Positions 1 to 8,356 of a DNA stretch of 38,076 nt are shown here, in pieces. Made by a program: the position numbers and the translations under genes. Numbering within the stretch: the first letter of the stretch is position 1; every line of letters starts with the position of its first letter. The notes under the pieces are model-generated. The model made no database searches, was not told the origin of the DNA, and worked only from the letters and a program-made list of their open reading frames with translations. Location of the stretch: the NCBI GenBank assembly GCA_016926875.1, contig JAFGNU010000101.1:1-38076 (forward strand). Reading direction: 5' to 3'. This stretch comes from Anaerolineae bacterium. GTDB taxonomy: Bacteria > Chloroflexota > Anaerolineae > Aggregatilineales > Aggregatilineaceae.

Positions 1-1
1 G

Positions 2-160
2 GGCATCATCGACCCGGCCAAGGTGACGCGCGGTGCGTTGGAGAACGCGGCCAGCATCGCCAGTATGATCCTGACCACCGAAGCCCTGATCACCGATATC
101 CCGGAAGAAGCACCGCCAATGCCCGCTATGCCTCCCGGCGGCGGCATGGGCATGATGTAA
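2..160 (+). CDS. groEL: Chaperonin GroEL, C-terminal 52 residues (5' end outside window)
   Basis: The frame opens at the window edge and ends at TAA 158-160. It reads [20 protein letters not shown]..., then a Met/Gly/Pro tail ending GGGMGMM. The segment [17 protein letters not shown] is the highly conserved end of the GroEL equatorial domain, and the GGM-rich tail is the disordered C-terminus that projects into the chaperonin cavity. GroEL is the ATP-driven cytoplasmic folding chamber that works with GroES. Nothing can be said about the missing N-terminal part. A hairpin terminator follows 33 bases after the stop, so groEL appears to close its transcription unit. Confidence 0.95.
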   Translation, partial: GIIDPAKVTRGALENAASIASMILTTEALITDIPEEAPPMPAMPPGGGMGMM

Positions 161-192
161 GCGTACGCCGCTAATACGTGAACGTATGATAG

Positions 193-228
193 ATCGGGCA
201 CGGGAACGAGCTTCCTGTGCCCGATTTT
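193..228 (+). terminator. Intrinsic terminator downstream of groEL
   Basis: A 14-bp stem (193-206 with 212-225, one G-T wobble) closes a five-base loop and is followed by a short T run (225-228). It lies 33 bases after the groEL stop and ahead of the next gene on the same strand. The T run is short, but the stem is long and GC-rich. Confidence 0.8.
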
Positions 229-367
229 GCTTGCCCGTATGCCGGTTGTTGGGTAGCCTTGTGCCCGTTGTTTAGCAGTGGGTCATATTGGCCAAAAACC
301 GGTAACTAGGCGTATCATCAGACAGATTGCTATCCGTTCTGCCTGGTAGGAAAGAGAGATTTTATTC

Positions 368-1870
368 ATGGAAAAGCTAGAACAATTGAAAACCCGTTTG
401 GCCGAGGTGATGAATCTCAGCTATGCCTCGGCGGTGCTGGGCTGGGACCAGCAGGTGAACATGCCACCGGGCGGTGCTGCGGCACGTGCCGAACAGTTAG
501 CTACGCTCAGCAAGCTGGCGCACGAAACGTTTGTGGCCGACGAAACCGGCAAGCTGCTCGACGAGGCCGCCATCGAAGTCAAGGACGCCGATTATGACAG
601 CGACGAGGCCGCGCTGGTGCGTGTTGTGCAGCACGACTATGATTTGCTGACGCGCGTGCCGACCGCGTTGGTTCAGGAGATCACACGCACGACCACGCTC
701 GCACATGAGACGTGGGCCAAAGCACGCGCCGAGGACGACTACGAATCATTCGCGCCGTCGCTGGAAAAGATTTATGACCTGATGCGCCAGAAGGCCGATG
801 CGCTCGGCTATGAAGACCGCATGTACGATGCGCTGCTGGACCAGTACGAGCCGGGCATGAAGACCGCCGACGTTCAGCGGTTGTTCGATGGCCTGCGCAA
901 AGAACTGGTGCCCCTGGTTGCTGCGATCTTCGAGCGGCTGGATAAGGTCGATGAGTCGATCATGCACCTCGATTACCCCGAAGATCGCCAGGCCGAGTTT
1001 GGCCTGATGGTCGCCAAAAAGCTGGGGTATGACATGGAGCGCGGGCGCCTGGATAAGGCGGTGCATCCCTTTACCACCAGCTTCTCGACGAATGATGTGC
1101 GCATCACGACCCGCTATTATCCCGATTACCTGCCTGCGTCGGTGTTCAGCACCATTCACGAGGCCGGACACGGCTTGTACGAACAGGGCAGCGCCCAGGT
1201 GCTCGAAGGCTCGCCGCTGGCTGGTGGGACGTCGTTGGGCGTTCACGAGAGCCAGTCGCGCATGTGGGAAAACATCGTCGGGCGCAGCCGGGGTTTCTGG
1301 CGCTACTTTTACCCGCGCCTGCAAGCGCTGTTCTCCGAGCAGTTGGGGGAAGTGGACTTCGAAACGTTCTACCGCGCGATCAATGCCGTGACCCACTCGC
1401 TGATCCGCACCGAATCCGACGAGGTCACCTACAACCTGCACATCATGCTGCGCTTTGAGATGGAAAACGACCTGCTGGAAGGTAAGCTGGCGATCAAGGA
1501 CGCGCCCGATGCCTGGAACGCCAAGATGGAATCCTACCTGGGCATCACCCCGCCGGACGATACCAAAGGCATCCTGCAAGATGTCCACTGGTCAAGCGGG
1601 CTGACGGGCTACTTCCCGACGTATTCGCTCGGCAACTTCCTGGCCGTGCAGTACTGGGACAAGGCGCTGCAAGATGTGCCGTCCATCCCAGACGACATCG
1701 AGCGCGGCGAGTTCGGCTCGCTGTTGAGCTGGCTGCGTGACAATATCCACGTGCACGGGCGCAAGTTCTGGCCCGCCGAACTGACCGAGCGTGTCACCGG
1801 GGAGCCGATTCAAACCAAATCGTTCATGCGCTACCTGACCGACAAGTTCACGGACATTTACGACCTGTAA
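368..1870 (+). CDS. M32-family metallocarboxypeptidase (carboxypeptidase Taq type)
   Basis: This 500-residue protein has the usual length for the M32 family, thermostable cytoplasmic zinc carboxypeptidases that remove C-terminal amino acids with broad specificity. The zinc-binding HEAGH motif is at residues 264-268 (His264, His268, catalytic Glu265). The second family signature HESQSRMWEN begins at His293 and supplies the third zinc ligand region. Later family motifs are also present: IRTESDEVTY, and GILQDVHW, which fits the M32 GxxQDxHW signature. ATG 368 is preceded by a purine-rich AGGAAAGAGAG Shine-Dalgarno tract. No signal peptide is seen. It lies alone between the groEL terminator and a small unrelated gene. 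Its physiological role is probably peptide turnover. Confidence 0.93.
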   Translation: MEKLEQLKTRLAEVMNLSYASAVLGWDQQVNMPPGGAAARAEQLATLSKLAHETFVADETGKLLDEAAIEVKDADYDSDEAALVRVVQHDYDLLTRVPTALVQEITRTTTLAHETWAKARAEDDYESFAPSLEKIYDLMRQKADALGYEDRMYDALLDQYEPGMKTADVQRLFDGLRKELVPLVAAIFERLDKVDESIMHLDYPEDRQAEFGLMVAKKLGYDMERGRLDKAVHPFTTSFSTNDVRITTRYYPDYLPASVFSTIHEAGHGLYEQGSAQVLEGSPLAGGTSLGVHESQSRMWENIVGRSRGFWRYFYPRLQALFSEQLGEVDFETFYRAINAVTHSLIRTESDEVTYNLHIMLRFEMENDLLEGKLAIKDAPDAWNAKMESYLGITPPDDTKGILQDVHWSSGLTGYFPTYSLGNFLAVQYWDKALQDVPSIPDDIERGEFGSLLSWLRDNIHVHGRKFWPAELTERVTGEPIQTKSFMRYLTDKFTDIYDL

Positions 1871-1964
1871 ACGGCTGCCGGAGCCTATGGACCAGAGTAT
1901 GACGGGGCGCGCTGGGATGCGGTGTGTCCCGTCAGTGCTTTATTTCAGCGAATGAGGAGGTTGT

Positions 1965-2339
1965 GTGTCTGATCGGGAACCGGCCAACCGGCGGCAGTAC
2001 CGTCCACGCAAAGACAAATACGCCAAGACCCGTCGCGGAAGCATACGCCTGTACACGATCATGTGTGCGGCGTGCCGCCAACCGGTGCTGCTCTACCAGA
2101 AGGACGGCCCCGGCGCGCTGCTGCGCTTGTACCTGGACCGCATCCTGGCGCCGCCTGCGCTGGCGGACATGCACGAGCGGTGCGCTTCCAAGTCGGACGT
2201 TCCGAACCTGGTATGCGCTCACTGTGGGAACGTGATAGCTGTACCGATGGTGTATGCCAAGGAAAAGCGGCTGGCGTTTCGCTTGATCAAAGGGCGCTGG
2301 TTCAAACAGCGCAGCACGGGGTTGTTCCCGCCCGCATGA
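1965..2339 (+). CDS. Small zinc-ribbon-like hypothetical protein (two CxxC motifs)
   Basis: This 124-residue protein starts at GTG 1965; a GGAGG at 1956-1960 sits four bases upstream and decides the start. Two CxxC pairs, Cys34/Cys37 (CAAC) and Cys84/Cys87 (CAHC), look like the two knuckles of a structural zinc site. They are separated by the segment LYQKDGPGALLRLYLDRI. The N-terminus (residues 4-28) and C-terminus are strongly basic, which would suit nucleic-acid binding, but no known catalytic motif is visible. I recognise the overall pattern as a conserved uncharacterised family and assign no function. It lies 94 bases downstream of the carboxypeptidase gene. Confidence 0.75.
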   Translation: MSDREPANRRQYRPRKDKYAKTRRGSIRLYTIMCAACRQPVLLYQKDGPGALLRLYLDRILAPPALADMHERCASKSDVPNLVCAHCGNVIAVPMVYAKEKRLAFRLIKGRWFKQRSTGLFPPA

Positions 2340-2410
2340 TACCCCGTGAGTCAACAAAAACCCCGGCGTTTGCCAGGGCTTGGTGTTGTGTGTGAAGAGA
2401 GCAGGGCGCG

Positions 2411-3058
2411 TCAGTCGCCAAACAGCCACGACCGGAACAGGCCAAAAAAGCCGCGCCTGGGCGGGTCCTGGATGGCGGTGTTGCCCCGGCTGTCGATCAT
2501 GATGCGTTTCACCTGCCGGCGGCTGTAGGCGGTTTTCAGGTCCATGCGTGTATTGCGGGGCACCAGGTAAGCGATCAATGCGCGTTTGCGCTCGTCGGCA
2601 TGGATGCCTGCCAGCCGCCACTCGTCATCATGCAGTTCGACAGCGTGCATTAACATCTGGAACATCTGAAAACGTTCTGTCGGCCTTAGTTTGCTGGGGG
2701 CACCTTGCACGGCATACGCTCCTGCCATCTCTGCTGAAACCGGCTGAGGAGGAGGCAGCACCGGTTCTTCTTCGGCAGGCTGGATGGGATCGGCTTTGGC
2801 GATCTCATAAGCGCCTGTCTGGCGTACCGGTTCGCCGTCTGGGCCGCGCGGCGCCGGTTCACGATAGAATGGTGTCTGGGTGTGGCGTCCGCTGCCGGGC
2901 GAGCTTTCCACCTCGTCGTAGTCTCTCACCAGTCTGGGCATTGGGGTATTGGGAGCATCAGGCAGCACGCGCTGCGGTCTGGTGCGAGTCGGTTCAGACT
3001 GCCTTGTTCCCCCGGCTAAACGAACAGGTGCCCGATGTTGATCTCTACTGGTCATCAT
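2411..3058 (-). CDS. Hypothetical protein, Pro-rich N-terminal half and charged C-terminal domain
   Basis: The likely start is the ATG at 3058 (MMTSRDQHRAP...), with AAGGAGT at 3071-3065 six bases upstream; the frame is open further upstream but without such a site. The product has 215 residues. Residues 1 to about 115 are low-complexity and rich in Pro, Arg, Glu and Gln, so probably disordered. About 90 C-terminal residues (RPTERFQMFQMLMHAVELHDDEWRLAGI...) look folded and end in an aromatic GFFGLFRSWLF tail. No membrane segment, signal peptide or catalytic motif is evident and I do not recognise the family. It is transcribed away from the AT-rich gap at 3059-3467, which probably holds its promoter. 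Confidence 0.7.
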   Translation of the reverse strand: MMTSRDQHRAPVRLAGGTRQSEPTRTRPQRVLPDAPNTPMPRLVRDYDEVESSPGSGRHTQTPFYREPAPRGPDGEPVRQTGAYEIAKADPIQPAEEEPVLPPPQPVSAEMAGAYAVQGAPSKLRPTERFQMFQMLMHAVELHDDEWRLAGIHADERKRALIAYLVPRNTRMDLKTAYSRRQVKRIMIDSRGNTAIQDPPRRGFFGLFRSWLFGD

Positions 3059-3467
3059 AAAAATACTCCTTGCCCCCGGTTGGAGAGTACATCTCATTAA
3101 CTTGTTTGTACGTTAAGCTCACTTAGTATTCTATGTTAACATGAATGCTTATGTCAATCGGGTTATTTGATGTGTTTTATTGATGTGTTAGTGAAAGACT
3201 TATATGATCCGATATATGCTGATATTATACTACTTTTATGAACCATTATATCCCGTTTCTGCACGAGATATGATTGCTTGCCGCTCTATTGAGAAACAGG
3301 CGGCAACCATTAACTGCTGATGTGGGCCGTTTCTGGTGATATGGTTTATCTGCGGCTCGTCTCACCTGACCAGGAGGCGATCCATGACTCCTTATCCATT
3401 TATAAGGTATGAAATGGAAATTAAAACGGCATAAAAAAACAATATGTTAGTACCATAGTACCTCTGA
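3059..3467. other. AT-rich intergenic stretch
   Basis: These 409 bases lie between two minus-strand genes and are much more AT-rich than the flanks. The stretch presumably holds the promoter of the 2411-3058 gene. It contains a 16-codon reading frame with an ideal ribosome binding site (3384-3434). It also has a 6-bp inverted repeat CCTTAT/ATAAGG (3390-3395, 3402-3407) and three direct copies of TAGTACC (3448, 3456, 3469) near the dprA stop. No RNA gene or mobile-element end could be recognised. Confidence 0.5.
3384..3434 (+). CDS. Possible 16-residue small protein or leader peptide
   Basis: The frame encodes MTPYPFIRYEMEIKTA and is preceded by AGGAGG (3372-3377) at the optimal six-base spacing. 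It sits in an AT-rich gap on the strand opposite both neighbours, so it is not an obvious leader for either. A short inverted repeat falls within it. No family can be assigned at this length and chance occurrence is possible. Confidence 0.2.
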   Translation: MTPYPFIRYEMEIKTA

Positions 3468-4355
3468 TTAGTACCTGTCGATCAGCTCGCCGACCAGTTG
3501 ATCCCAGGCGGTTGTATCCGGCGGCAGCGGTCGCGCGCCGCCCGCGATCAGCGTCCGGTTGCCCGCCGACTCGTTATCGACGGCGTACACGATCCGTCCC
3601 TGCACCTGGGCAAACCGGGCAGCGTGCAGGCTGCCGCTTGTTTCCCCGGCTTCGATCACAATCACGGCGCGGCTCAATCCGCTGATCAGGCGGTTGCGGG
3701 CGACCAGCACGGGACTGTTAGGCGGCGCGTCCGGGTGTACTTCGGCGATCAACGCGCCGTGGGCCAGGATGCGCTGCGCCAGCCCGGCATTTTGGGACGG
3801 GTAGACCATGCGCACGCCGCTGCCCAGCACGGCCAGCGTTCGCCCGTTTGCCCGGATCGCGCCCCGGTGGGCTGCCGTATCAATGCCGCTCGCCAATCCG
3901 CTGACCACCGTCCAACCGTGATCGGCCAGCGCGGCAGCCAGCGTTCCGGCCAGGTGGCGGGCTGGCGCGGAAGGGCGGCGCGTCCCGACGATGGCGGCGG
4001 CGCGTTGTTCGTGGGGTGTGCCGGGCTGCCCCAGGCGGAACAGAACCGGCGGTGCGTCGTCCAATTCGGCCAGCGCGGGCGGGTAAGCGGCGCTGCTCTG
4101 GTGCAGGACGGCGATCCCGTCGGCCTGCCATGTGACCAGTTCGGCGCGCACGCGATCCAGGTCAATCGCCCGGATCGCAGCCGCCAGCCGGGGACCGATG
4201 CGCGGTACAGCTTGCAAAGCGTCCGCATCTGCGGCCAGGATAGCAGCCGTCGAGCCAAACTGATCCAGCAGGCGGGCGATGGTTTTGCTGCCCAGGCCGG
4301 GGATCAAACACAGCGCAACCCAGTGCGCCAGGTCCGGGGGATTGTGATCGGTCAT
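3468..4355 (-). CDS. dprA: DNA-processing protein DprA (Smf)
   Basis: This protein has 295 residues from ATG 4355. DprA binds incoming single-stranded DNA during natural transformation and loads RecA. The N-terminus has helix-hairpin-helix-like segments (LIPGLGSKTIARLL and VPRIGPRLAAAI). The Rossmann-like core follows with VGTRRPS, the family hallmark SGLASGIDTAAHRGA, LGSGVRMVYPSQN, and RNRLISGLSRAVIVIEA...SGSLHAARFA. The C-terminal winged helix of some DprA proteins is absent, which is common in shorter family members. The start overlaps the end of the upstream MFS gene in an ATGA arrangement (4352-4355), indicating translational coupling. Starts further upstream in the same frame lie inside the MFS gene and are less likely. 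Confidence 0.93.
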   Translation of the reverse strand: MTDHNPPDLAHWVALCLIPGLGSKTIARLLDQFGSTAAILAADADALQAVPRIGPRLAAAIRAIDLDRVRAELVTWQADGIAVLHQSSAAYPPALAELDDAPPVLFRLGQPGTPHEQRAAAIVGTRRPSAPARHLAGTLAAALADHGWTVVSGLASGIDTAAHRGAIRANGRTLAVLGSGVRMVYPSQNAGLAQRILAHGALIAEVHPDAPPNSPVLVARNRLISGLSRAVIVIEAGETSGSLHAARFAQVQGRIVYAVDNESAGNRTLIAGGARPLPPDTTAWDQLVGELIDRY

Positions 4356-5620
4356 GGGCTGTCGGGCTGTCCTTCCCATTCTTCGTGCAGTGTCAGGAAA
4401 AACCCTGCGCCCAGGCAGGCGCACACCAGCGTCAGGGCAAACAGCGCTTCAAAGCCGATTACTTTGGCGATGACGCCGCTCAGCAGCCCGGCGAACGACA
4501 CGATGCCCAGCCAGGTGTTCAGCGCGCCCATATACAGCGCGTGCTCGGTTTCCGGTGTGACATTCAGGCCCAGCGCCATTGTGGTCGAAATCACCAGCCC
4601 TTTTTGCAGCGCGCCCAGGGCATATACCAGGATCAGGTAGTATTCGGCGGCCCGGTCTTCGACGCCCAGCGGGATCGCCAGCAGCAGCAAGGCCCACCCG
4701 GCGCCCTGGGCCAGCAGCCCGGCAGCTAATGGCACCTTGTTGCCGATGCGCAGGCTGATCCGACCGGCGGCGATGCTGAACATCGGGTACAGCAGCGAAC
4801 TCACAAACAGGTACAGGCCCGCCATTTCCAGCCGGACCCCTAATACCTGGTTGGCGAACACGATCACCAGGCCCTGCGCGATGCTGGACAGCACAAACAA
4901 GGTCCGCCCCAGGACATAGCGGCGGAAGTTGGTGTCACTGCGCCAGATCGCGATCAGCACGCCGGGTGAGAGCGGGCTGCGTGTGGTGTTATCGTCGGCG
5001 TCCGGCTCGCAGACCAGCGCAAATGACAACACCCCGGCGATCTGCGATATACCGGCAACCACGAACAGCAGCCCGTAGTTGAGCGGGAAGTCGAACTGTG
5101 CATCCGGTCCGGTCAGCAGCAGTACCACCTGCGATCCGACGACTGCTATGATGCCGCCCAACGCGCCGCGCCAGCCAAAAACCAGCCCGCGCTGGCGTGC
5201 CGGGATGATTTTTCCGATCACCTCGATAAACGGCAGCCCGGCAAGCCCGCTTGCCAGCCCTTCGGCAATCACGAAGCCCAATATAACCAGCAGCAGCGCC
5301 GTATGATCGCGGACCAGCAGCACTGTGCTGGTCAGCATGATCCAGCTCGATACGCGCAGCAGGGCAGCGCGCCGGTAGATCGGCAGTGCGCGCGTGGTCC
5401 GCTGGATACGCCCAATGATCCACATTTGCGGCAAGAACCAGGCTACCTGGCGAATGGGTGCGATCAGTCCTAACAGCAGCGGGTTCCCGGTCAGGTAGGC
5501 GGCGAAAGCGGTCAGGACCAGGTCGGGGCTGGATACCGAGTTGAAGCTGCCGTTCATGATCGCGCCATTCATGACGCTCAGGCGGAAGTTGCGGCGTGTA
5601 GCCTGGGAGTGCGTGTTCAA
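4352..5620 (-). CDS. Major facilitator superfamily transporter
   Basis: This is a polytopic inner-membrane protein of 422 residues from a proposed TTG start at 5620, with an AGGATC Shine-Dalgarno-like element just upstream. The open frame extends to 5812, but that extra stretch (Arg/Pro-rich, unlike MFS N-termini) is probably non-coding. Around 12 hydrophobic segments are spread along the chain (for example LLLVILGFVIAEGLASGLAG and LLFVVAGISQIAGVLSFALV). A central hydrophilic loop (CEPDADDNTTRSPL) fits two six-helix halves. The Arg-rich cytoplasmic loop IIGRIQRTTRALPIYRRAALLR after helix 2 resembles the MFS loop 2-3. Substrate is unknown. The stop overlaps the dprA start, so the two genes form a coupled pair with no evident functional link. 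Confidence 0.82.
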   Translation of the reverse strand: MNTHSQATRRNFRLSVMNGAIMNGSFNSVSSPDLVLTAFAAYLTGNPLLLGLIAPIRQVAWFLPQMWIIGRIQRTTRALPIYRRAALLRVSSWIMLTSTVLLVRDHTALLLVILGFVIAEGLASGLAGLPFIEVIGKIIPARQRGLVFGWRGALGGIIAVVGSQVVLLLTGPDAQFDFPLNYGLLFVVAGISQIAGVLSFALVCEPDADDNTTRSPLSPGVLIAIWRSDTNFRRYVLGRTLFVLSSIAQGLVIVFANQVLGVRLEMAGLYLFVSSLLYPMFSIAAGRISLRIGNKVPLAAGLLAQGAGWALLLLAIPLGVEDRAAEYYLILVYALGALQKGLVISTTMALGLNVTPETEHALYMGALNTWLGIVSFAGLLSGVIAKVIGFEALFALTLVCACLGAGFFLTLHEEWEGQPDSP

Positions 5621-5824
5621 TGGTGATCCTGATATATTGTCTGCGTACTGCCTGTAGAAACCGTTAAGTCGTACAAGAGTACCCCATGTCGGCGTGGGGG
5701 CAAGGCCGATCCTATGCCTGTCTTGTAATTTTGTGCGGACCGGGCCACAATGTGCCCGGCGGCCTGCGCTGGTCATTGGGCTGCTGCCGTTGGTTTTGAA
5801 GACAGGTATCACCGGGAAAATCGT

Positions 5825-6457
5825 ATGTCCGACTGGATACGTGTAAGCTGCGCCAGCCTGTGCCGGATCGAATACGAGGGACGCTTTTTGCTGCTGCTCA
5901 ACCAGAACCGCCGGGAGCGTGGCCTGTATGTCCTGTTGCCCATTGGCGGCGCGCTAACCGTGAACGACCCGGCGAACCTGCGCGGGTTCGATGTGATCCC
6001 GGAAGCCCCCGACAGCCATGATCTACGCTTCCGGCTGCGGCGGCAGTTGCTGCCTGCTTTTGGCAAGTGGTTTTACTCCGGCCAGGGGCGCGAGCGCTCG
6101 CCCTTCCGCGAGCTGCAAGAAGAACTGGTGACCGAATCGCGGCTGCTGCCCGCGCTGACGCCGGAGGACGTGGCGTGGCGTTATTTGTGGACGGTTGAAG
6201 AGGAAAGCTTCACCATGCGCCAGGGGCAGACGGATGTGCTGACGCATTACTACCTGGAGATTTACGACATCACGTTCAATTCGCAAGATGTGTTCGACCG
6301 GCTGTTAACGGCACCGCCGGGCAGCGGGGCCGCCTGGGTCACATCGGAGCAGATCAAAAAGCGCAGCCGTATTATGCTGCATGTGGACGGCGCGCACCGT
6401 GAGGCGACGGTAAACGGCACCCTGGTGCTGCATCCCCCGCCGGGCGCGGGCAGCTAG
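5825..6457 (+). CDS. Divergent Nudix-like protein
   Basis: This 210-residue protein starts at ATG 5825 (MSDWIRVSC...). The segment GRFLLLLNQNRRERGLYVLLPIGGAL resembles the Nudix entry strand and the glycine-rich start of the box. About 70 residues later, RSPFRELQEELVTE matches the core RExxEE of the Nudix box. The spacing between the glycine motif and RELQEEL is much longer than in a classical Nudix box, so an insert is present. This is like the divergent Nudix domains found beside nucleotide-signalling systems (SMODS-associated Nudix). The later QTDVLTHYYLEIYDI fits a Nudix beta strand. Whether hydrolysis is retained is unclear. It is convergent with the membrane-protein gene at 6454-7008, the two stops sharing the palindrome CTAG. 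It is divergent from the MFS gene. Confidence 0.6.
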   Translation: MSDWIRVSCASLCRIEYEGRFLLLLNQNRRERGLYVLLPIGGALTVNDPANLRGFDVIPEAPDSHDLRFRLRRQLLPAFGKWFYSGQGRERSPFRELQEELVTESRLLPALTPEDVAWRYLWTVEEESFTMRQGQTDVLTHYYLEIYDITFNSQDVFDRLLTAPPGSGAAWVTSEQIKKRSRIMLHVDGAHREATVNGTLVLHPPPGAGS

Positions 6458-7008
6458 CCCCACATTCGCCACGGATTGTCCGGGTCGTAGGCGCCGTAGA
6501 TCACCGTGATCCGCACCATGTCCGCCCAGACCAGGAACGCCTGCTGGTCGCCGTTGAGCCGCCAGCGCATTTTTGGCGGAATCTTCAGCCAGGCGAACCC
6601 GATAAAACGCCGCTCCTGGCGCGATGCTTCGTTTAGCAGGTAGGCGTACCAGCGCGGTAGGGCTTCGCGCAGGGTGGGGGCGCGCCGGACGAGGAAAGCC
6701 GCCACAAAGGACATGAGCGCCAGCACGCCAAAGCTCAGCGGCGCCAGGCTGGTCTGAAAGTAGGATGTATTCGCTGCCAGGTTGCGCAGCATAAGCGCCA
6801 CCAGCACGCAGCATGTGCCCGCTGCAACAAAAAAGCGGAAAAGCGGATAGTAGCGCTGTTCCTCGCCGTAAGCCCGGAACGTGGCCAGCAGGGTATCTTT
6901 GTACAGCCCGCTGATTATCGCCGCGTAGTACAACGTGGCACCCCCTGTGATCAGGATGAGCACCCACATCATCAGCCAGGGAAAACCAGCGGAATATGGC
7001 ATCATCAT
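6454..7008 (-). CDS. Four-TM membrane protein of unknown function
   Basis: This 184-residue protein begins with three consecutive ATG codons (7008, 7005, 7002). Hydrophobic segments at about residues 10-32 (WLMMWVLILITGGATLYYAAI), 57-75 (FFVAAGTCCVLVALML), and 85-110 (LAPLSFGVLALMSFVAAFLV, perhaps one long or two short helices) form a membrane core. A basic soluble C-terminal part (RWYAYLLNEASRQERRFIGFAWLKIPP...) follows. I do not recognise the family. Its stop overlaps that of the opposite-strand Nudix-like gene by four bases. It lies 63 bases downstream of the DUF3048 lipoprotein gene on the same strand and may be co-transcribed with it. Confidence 0.65.
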   Translation of the reverse strand: MMMPYSAGFPWLMMWVLILITGGATLYYAAIISGLYKDTLLATFRAYGEEQRYYPLFRFFVAAGTCCVLVALMLRNLAANTSYFQTSLAPLSFGVLALMSFVAAFLVRRAPTLREALPRWYAYLLNEASRQERRFIGFAWLKIPPKMRWRLNGDQQAFLVWADMVRITVIYGAYDPDNPWRMWG

Positions 7009-7071
7009 ACAACACCCCGATCGATTGCAGTGGTATCACGCAGGTACACGTGCCTGTCTCTGCAAATTGTA

Positions 7072-8235
7072 CTACTCGACCAACACGCTTGTGAAATCGA
7101 GCGGCACCACCTCGAACCACGTGTTGCCCGGCTTGAGGGGGATCATCTGCTCGGCGTCCTCATCCAGCCAGAAGCTCAGCATAGCCTCTTCTTCCCAGCG
7201 CATCCAGTAGCCCTGGACCATCTGCCCATCGCGGAACACGGTTGCCGGGCCGAGCGTCCATATCTGCAATTCTAGCGAATAGCTCTTTTTTCCCTGCCAT
7301 TCGTTCTCGACGATGCTCAGGTCCGGCTGGTGATGCGCATAGACCAGGACCACGTTGGCGGCGGTTACCTGATCGCCCGTGTTGGCGTCGGTATGCGCCT
7401 CGTCGTCCACCCAACGGCGGTAGCGCCCGGATTCGGCGTCATAATTCCAGCGCACCACGTCCGGACCATAATCGATTGTGACCTGCTGCGCGCGCAGGTC
7501 GCCATCCGGTGGGGCGGCTGAGAACGCCATCCCGCCCAGGTTGTCCGGCGGATCGTTGAGGCCGTCGGCGCTGGCCCGCTCCCAGACGGCTGATGGGACG
7601 GCAAACAGGTTGTGCGGCACTTCGATCCCCGGATCGCGGTAGTAGAGTGGAGGGCCGGTCGTCACCCCTTCATAGGCGCGGGCTGCAAACAACGATTCCG
7701 TGATGCGCTGGCGGATTGGCTCGGCGGCACCGGAGTATACAAACAGCGCCCCATACATCGATGGCAGTTCCAGGTCGATCAACCGCGCGCTGCGGATCGA
7801 CCCGACACGCGGCGGTGTGCGTGACCAGAAGATCGCGGTAAAACGTGTCAGGTCGCCTTCGACGTAGTGCTCAAAGACCAGGTCAGCCTCGGCGATGCCT
7901 GCCTGCGGGCGGACGCTGTCCGGCGCGTTGGAGATTTTTACGGCCAGTGGGCGGCGGTCGAGCGCGGCGGGATCAGCCACCGGCAGACCGGTCAGCGGGT
8001 TGTAGCCATCAGGAAAAAAAAACGGGCCGATGACCTGGGACAATGCCGGATCGGTGGGCGCCGGGATCGTTGGCGGTGGATCGGTGGGTGTGGTGGTGGA
8101 CGGCTCTGGCGTGCTGGTCACGGTGATCACGCGTGTTTGCAGCGTGGCGCAGCCTGCCAACAGCAGGCTGACCAGGACTGCAATTCGGATCAGTCTCGTT
8201 CGACTTAAGCGGCACGAATGGACTTGCCTTACCAT
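7072..8235 (-). CDS. DUF3048 (YerB-like) lipoprotein
   Basis: This 387-residue exported protein has a type II signal peptide: basic start, hydrophobic LIRIAVLVSLLLAGC, with lipobox cysteine Cys29. A Thr/Pro-rich linker (TSTPEPSTTTPTDPPPTIPAPTDP) tethers the domain to the membrane. The folded part starts with NPLTGLPVADPAALDRRPLAVKISNAPDSVRPQAGIAEADLVFEHYVEG. It continues with RFTAIFWSRTPPRVGSIRSAR, the recognisable DUF3048 signature shared with Bacillus YerB. The C-terminal half carries QVTAANVVLVYAHH and a closing GNTWFEVVPLD segment, typical of the second DUF3048 domain. Molecular function of the family is not established; an envelope role is inferred from location. The ATG at 8235 has a GAGG element upstream. 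Confidence 0.85.
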   Translation of the reverse strand: MVRQVHSCRLSRTRLIRIAVLVSLLLAGCATLQTRVITVTSTPEPSTTTPTDPPPTIPAPTDPALSQVIGPFFFPDGYNPLTGLPVADPAALDRRPLAVKISNAPDSVRPQAGIAEADLVFEHYVEGDLTRFTAIFWSRTPPRVGSIRSARLIDLELPSMYGALFVYSGAAEPIRQRITESLFAARAYEGVTTGPPLYYRDPGIEVPHNLFAVPSAVWERASADGLNDPPDNLGGMAFSAAPPDGDLRAQQVTIDYGPDVVRWNYDAESGRYRRWVDDEAHTDANTGDQVTAANVVLVYAHHQPDLSIVENEWQGKKSYSLELQIWTLGPATVFRDGQMVQGYWMRWEEEAMLSFWLDEDAEQMIPLKPGNTWFEVVPLDFTSVLVE

Positions 8236-8356
8236 CGATTTTGCCTCACAATGTAACTAGTTGTGTGTCGTCCGGGCGCGTATATGAGCTGTATCTATCA
8301 CCTAATTATAATGCGCGCAGGGGCTGCGCACAGCCTGTTCTAGGCGGTTGGTCCGG

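Noticed and set aside
746..1588. A 280-codon antisense frame in the carboxypeptidase gene
   Set aside because: The sense frame has all M32 motifs. The antisense product has no domain and no ribosome binding site.
2340..2410. Imperfect hairpin CCCCGGC/GCCAGGG between two convergent genes
   Set aside because: A mismatch in a 7-bp stem and no T run; too weak to call a terminator.
3448..3475. Three TAGTACC direct repeats near the dprA stop
   Set aside because: Irregular spacing (8 and 13 bases) and short units; not a CRISPR or an iteron array. Noted only as part of the AT-rich gap.
5621..5812. N-terminal extension of the MFS transporter
   Set aside because: The extra 64 codons are Arg/Pro-rich and overlap the likely divergent promoter region. 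The TTG at 5620 has a better placed ribosome binding site.
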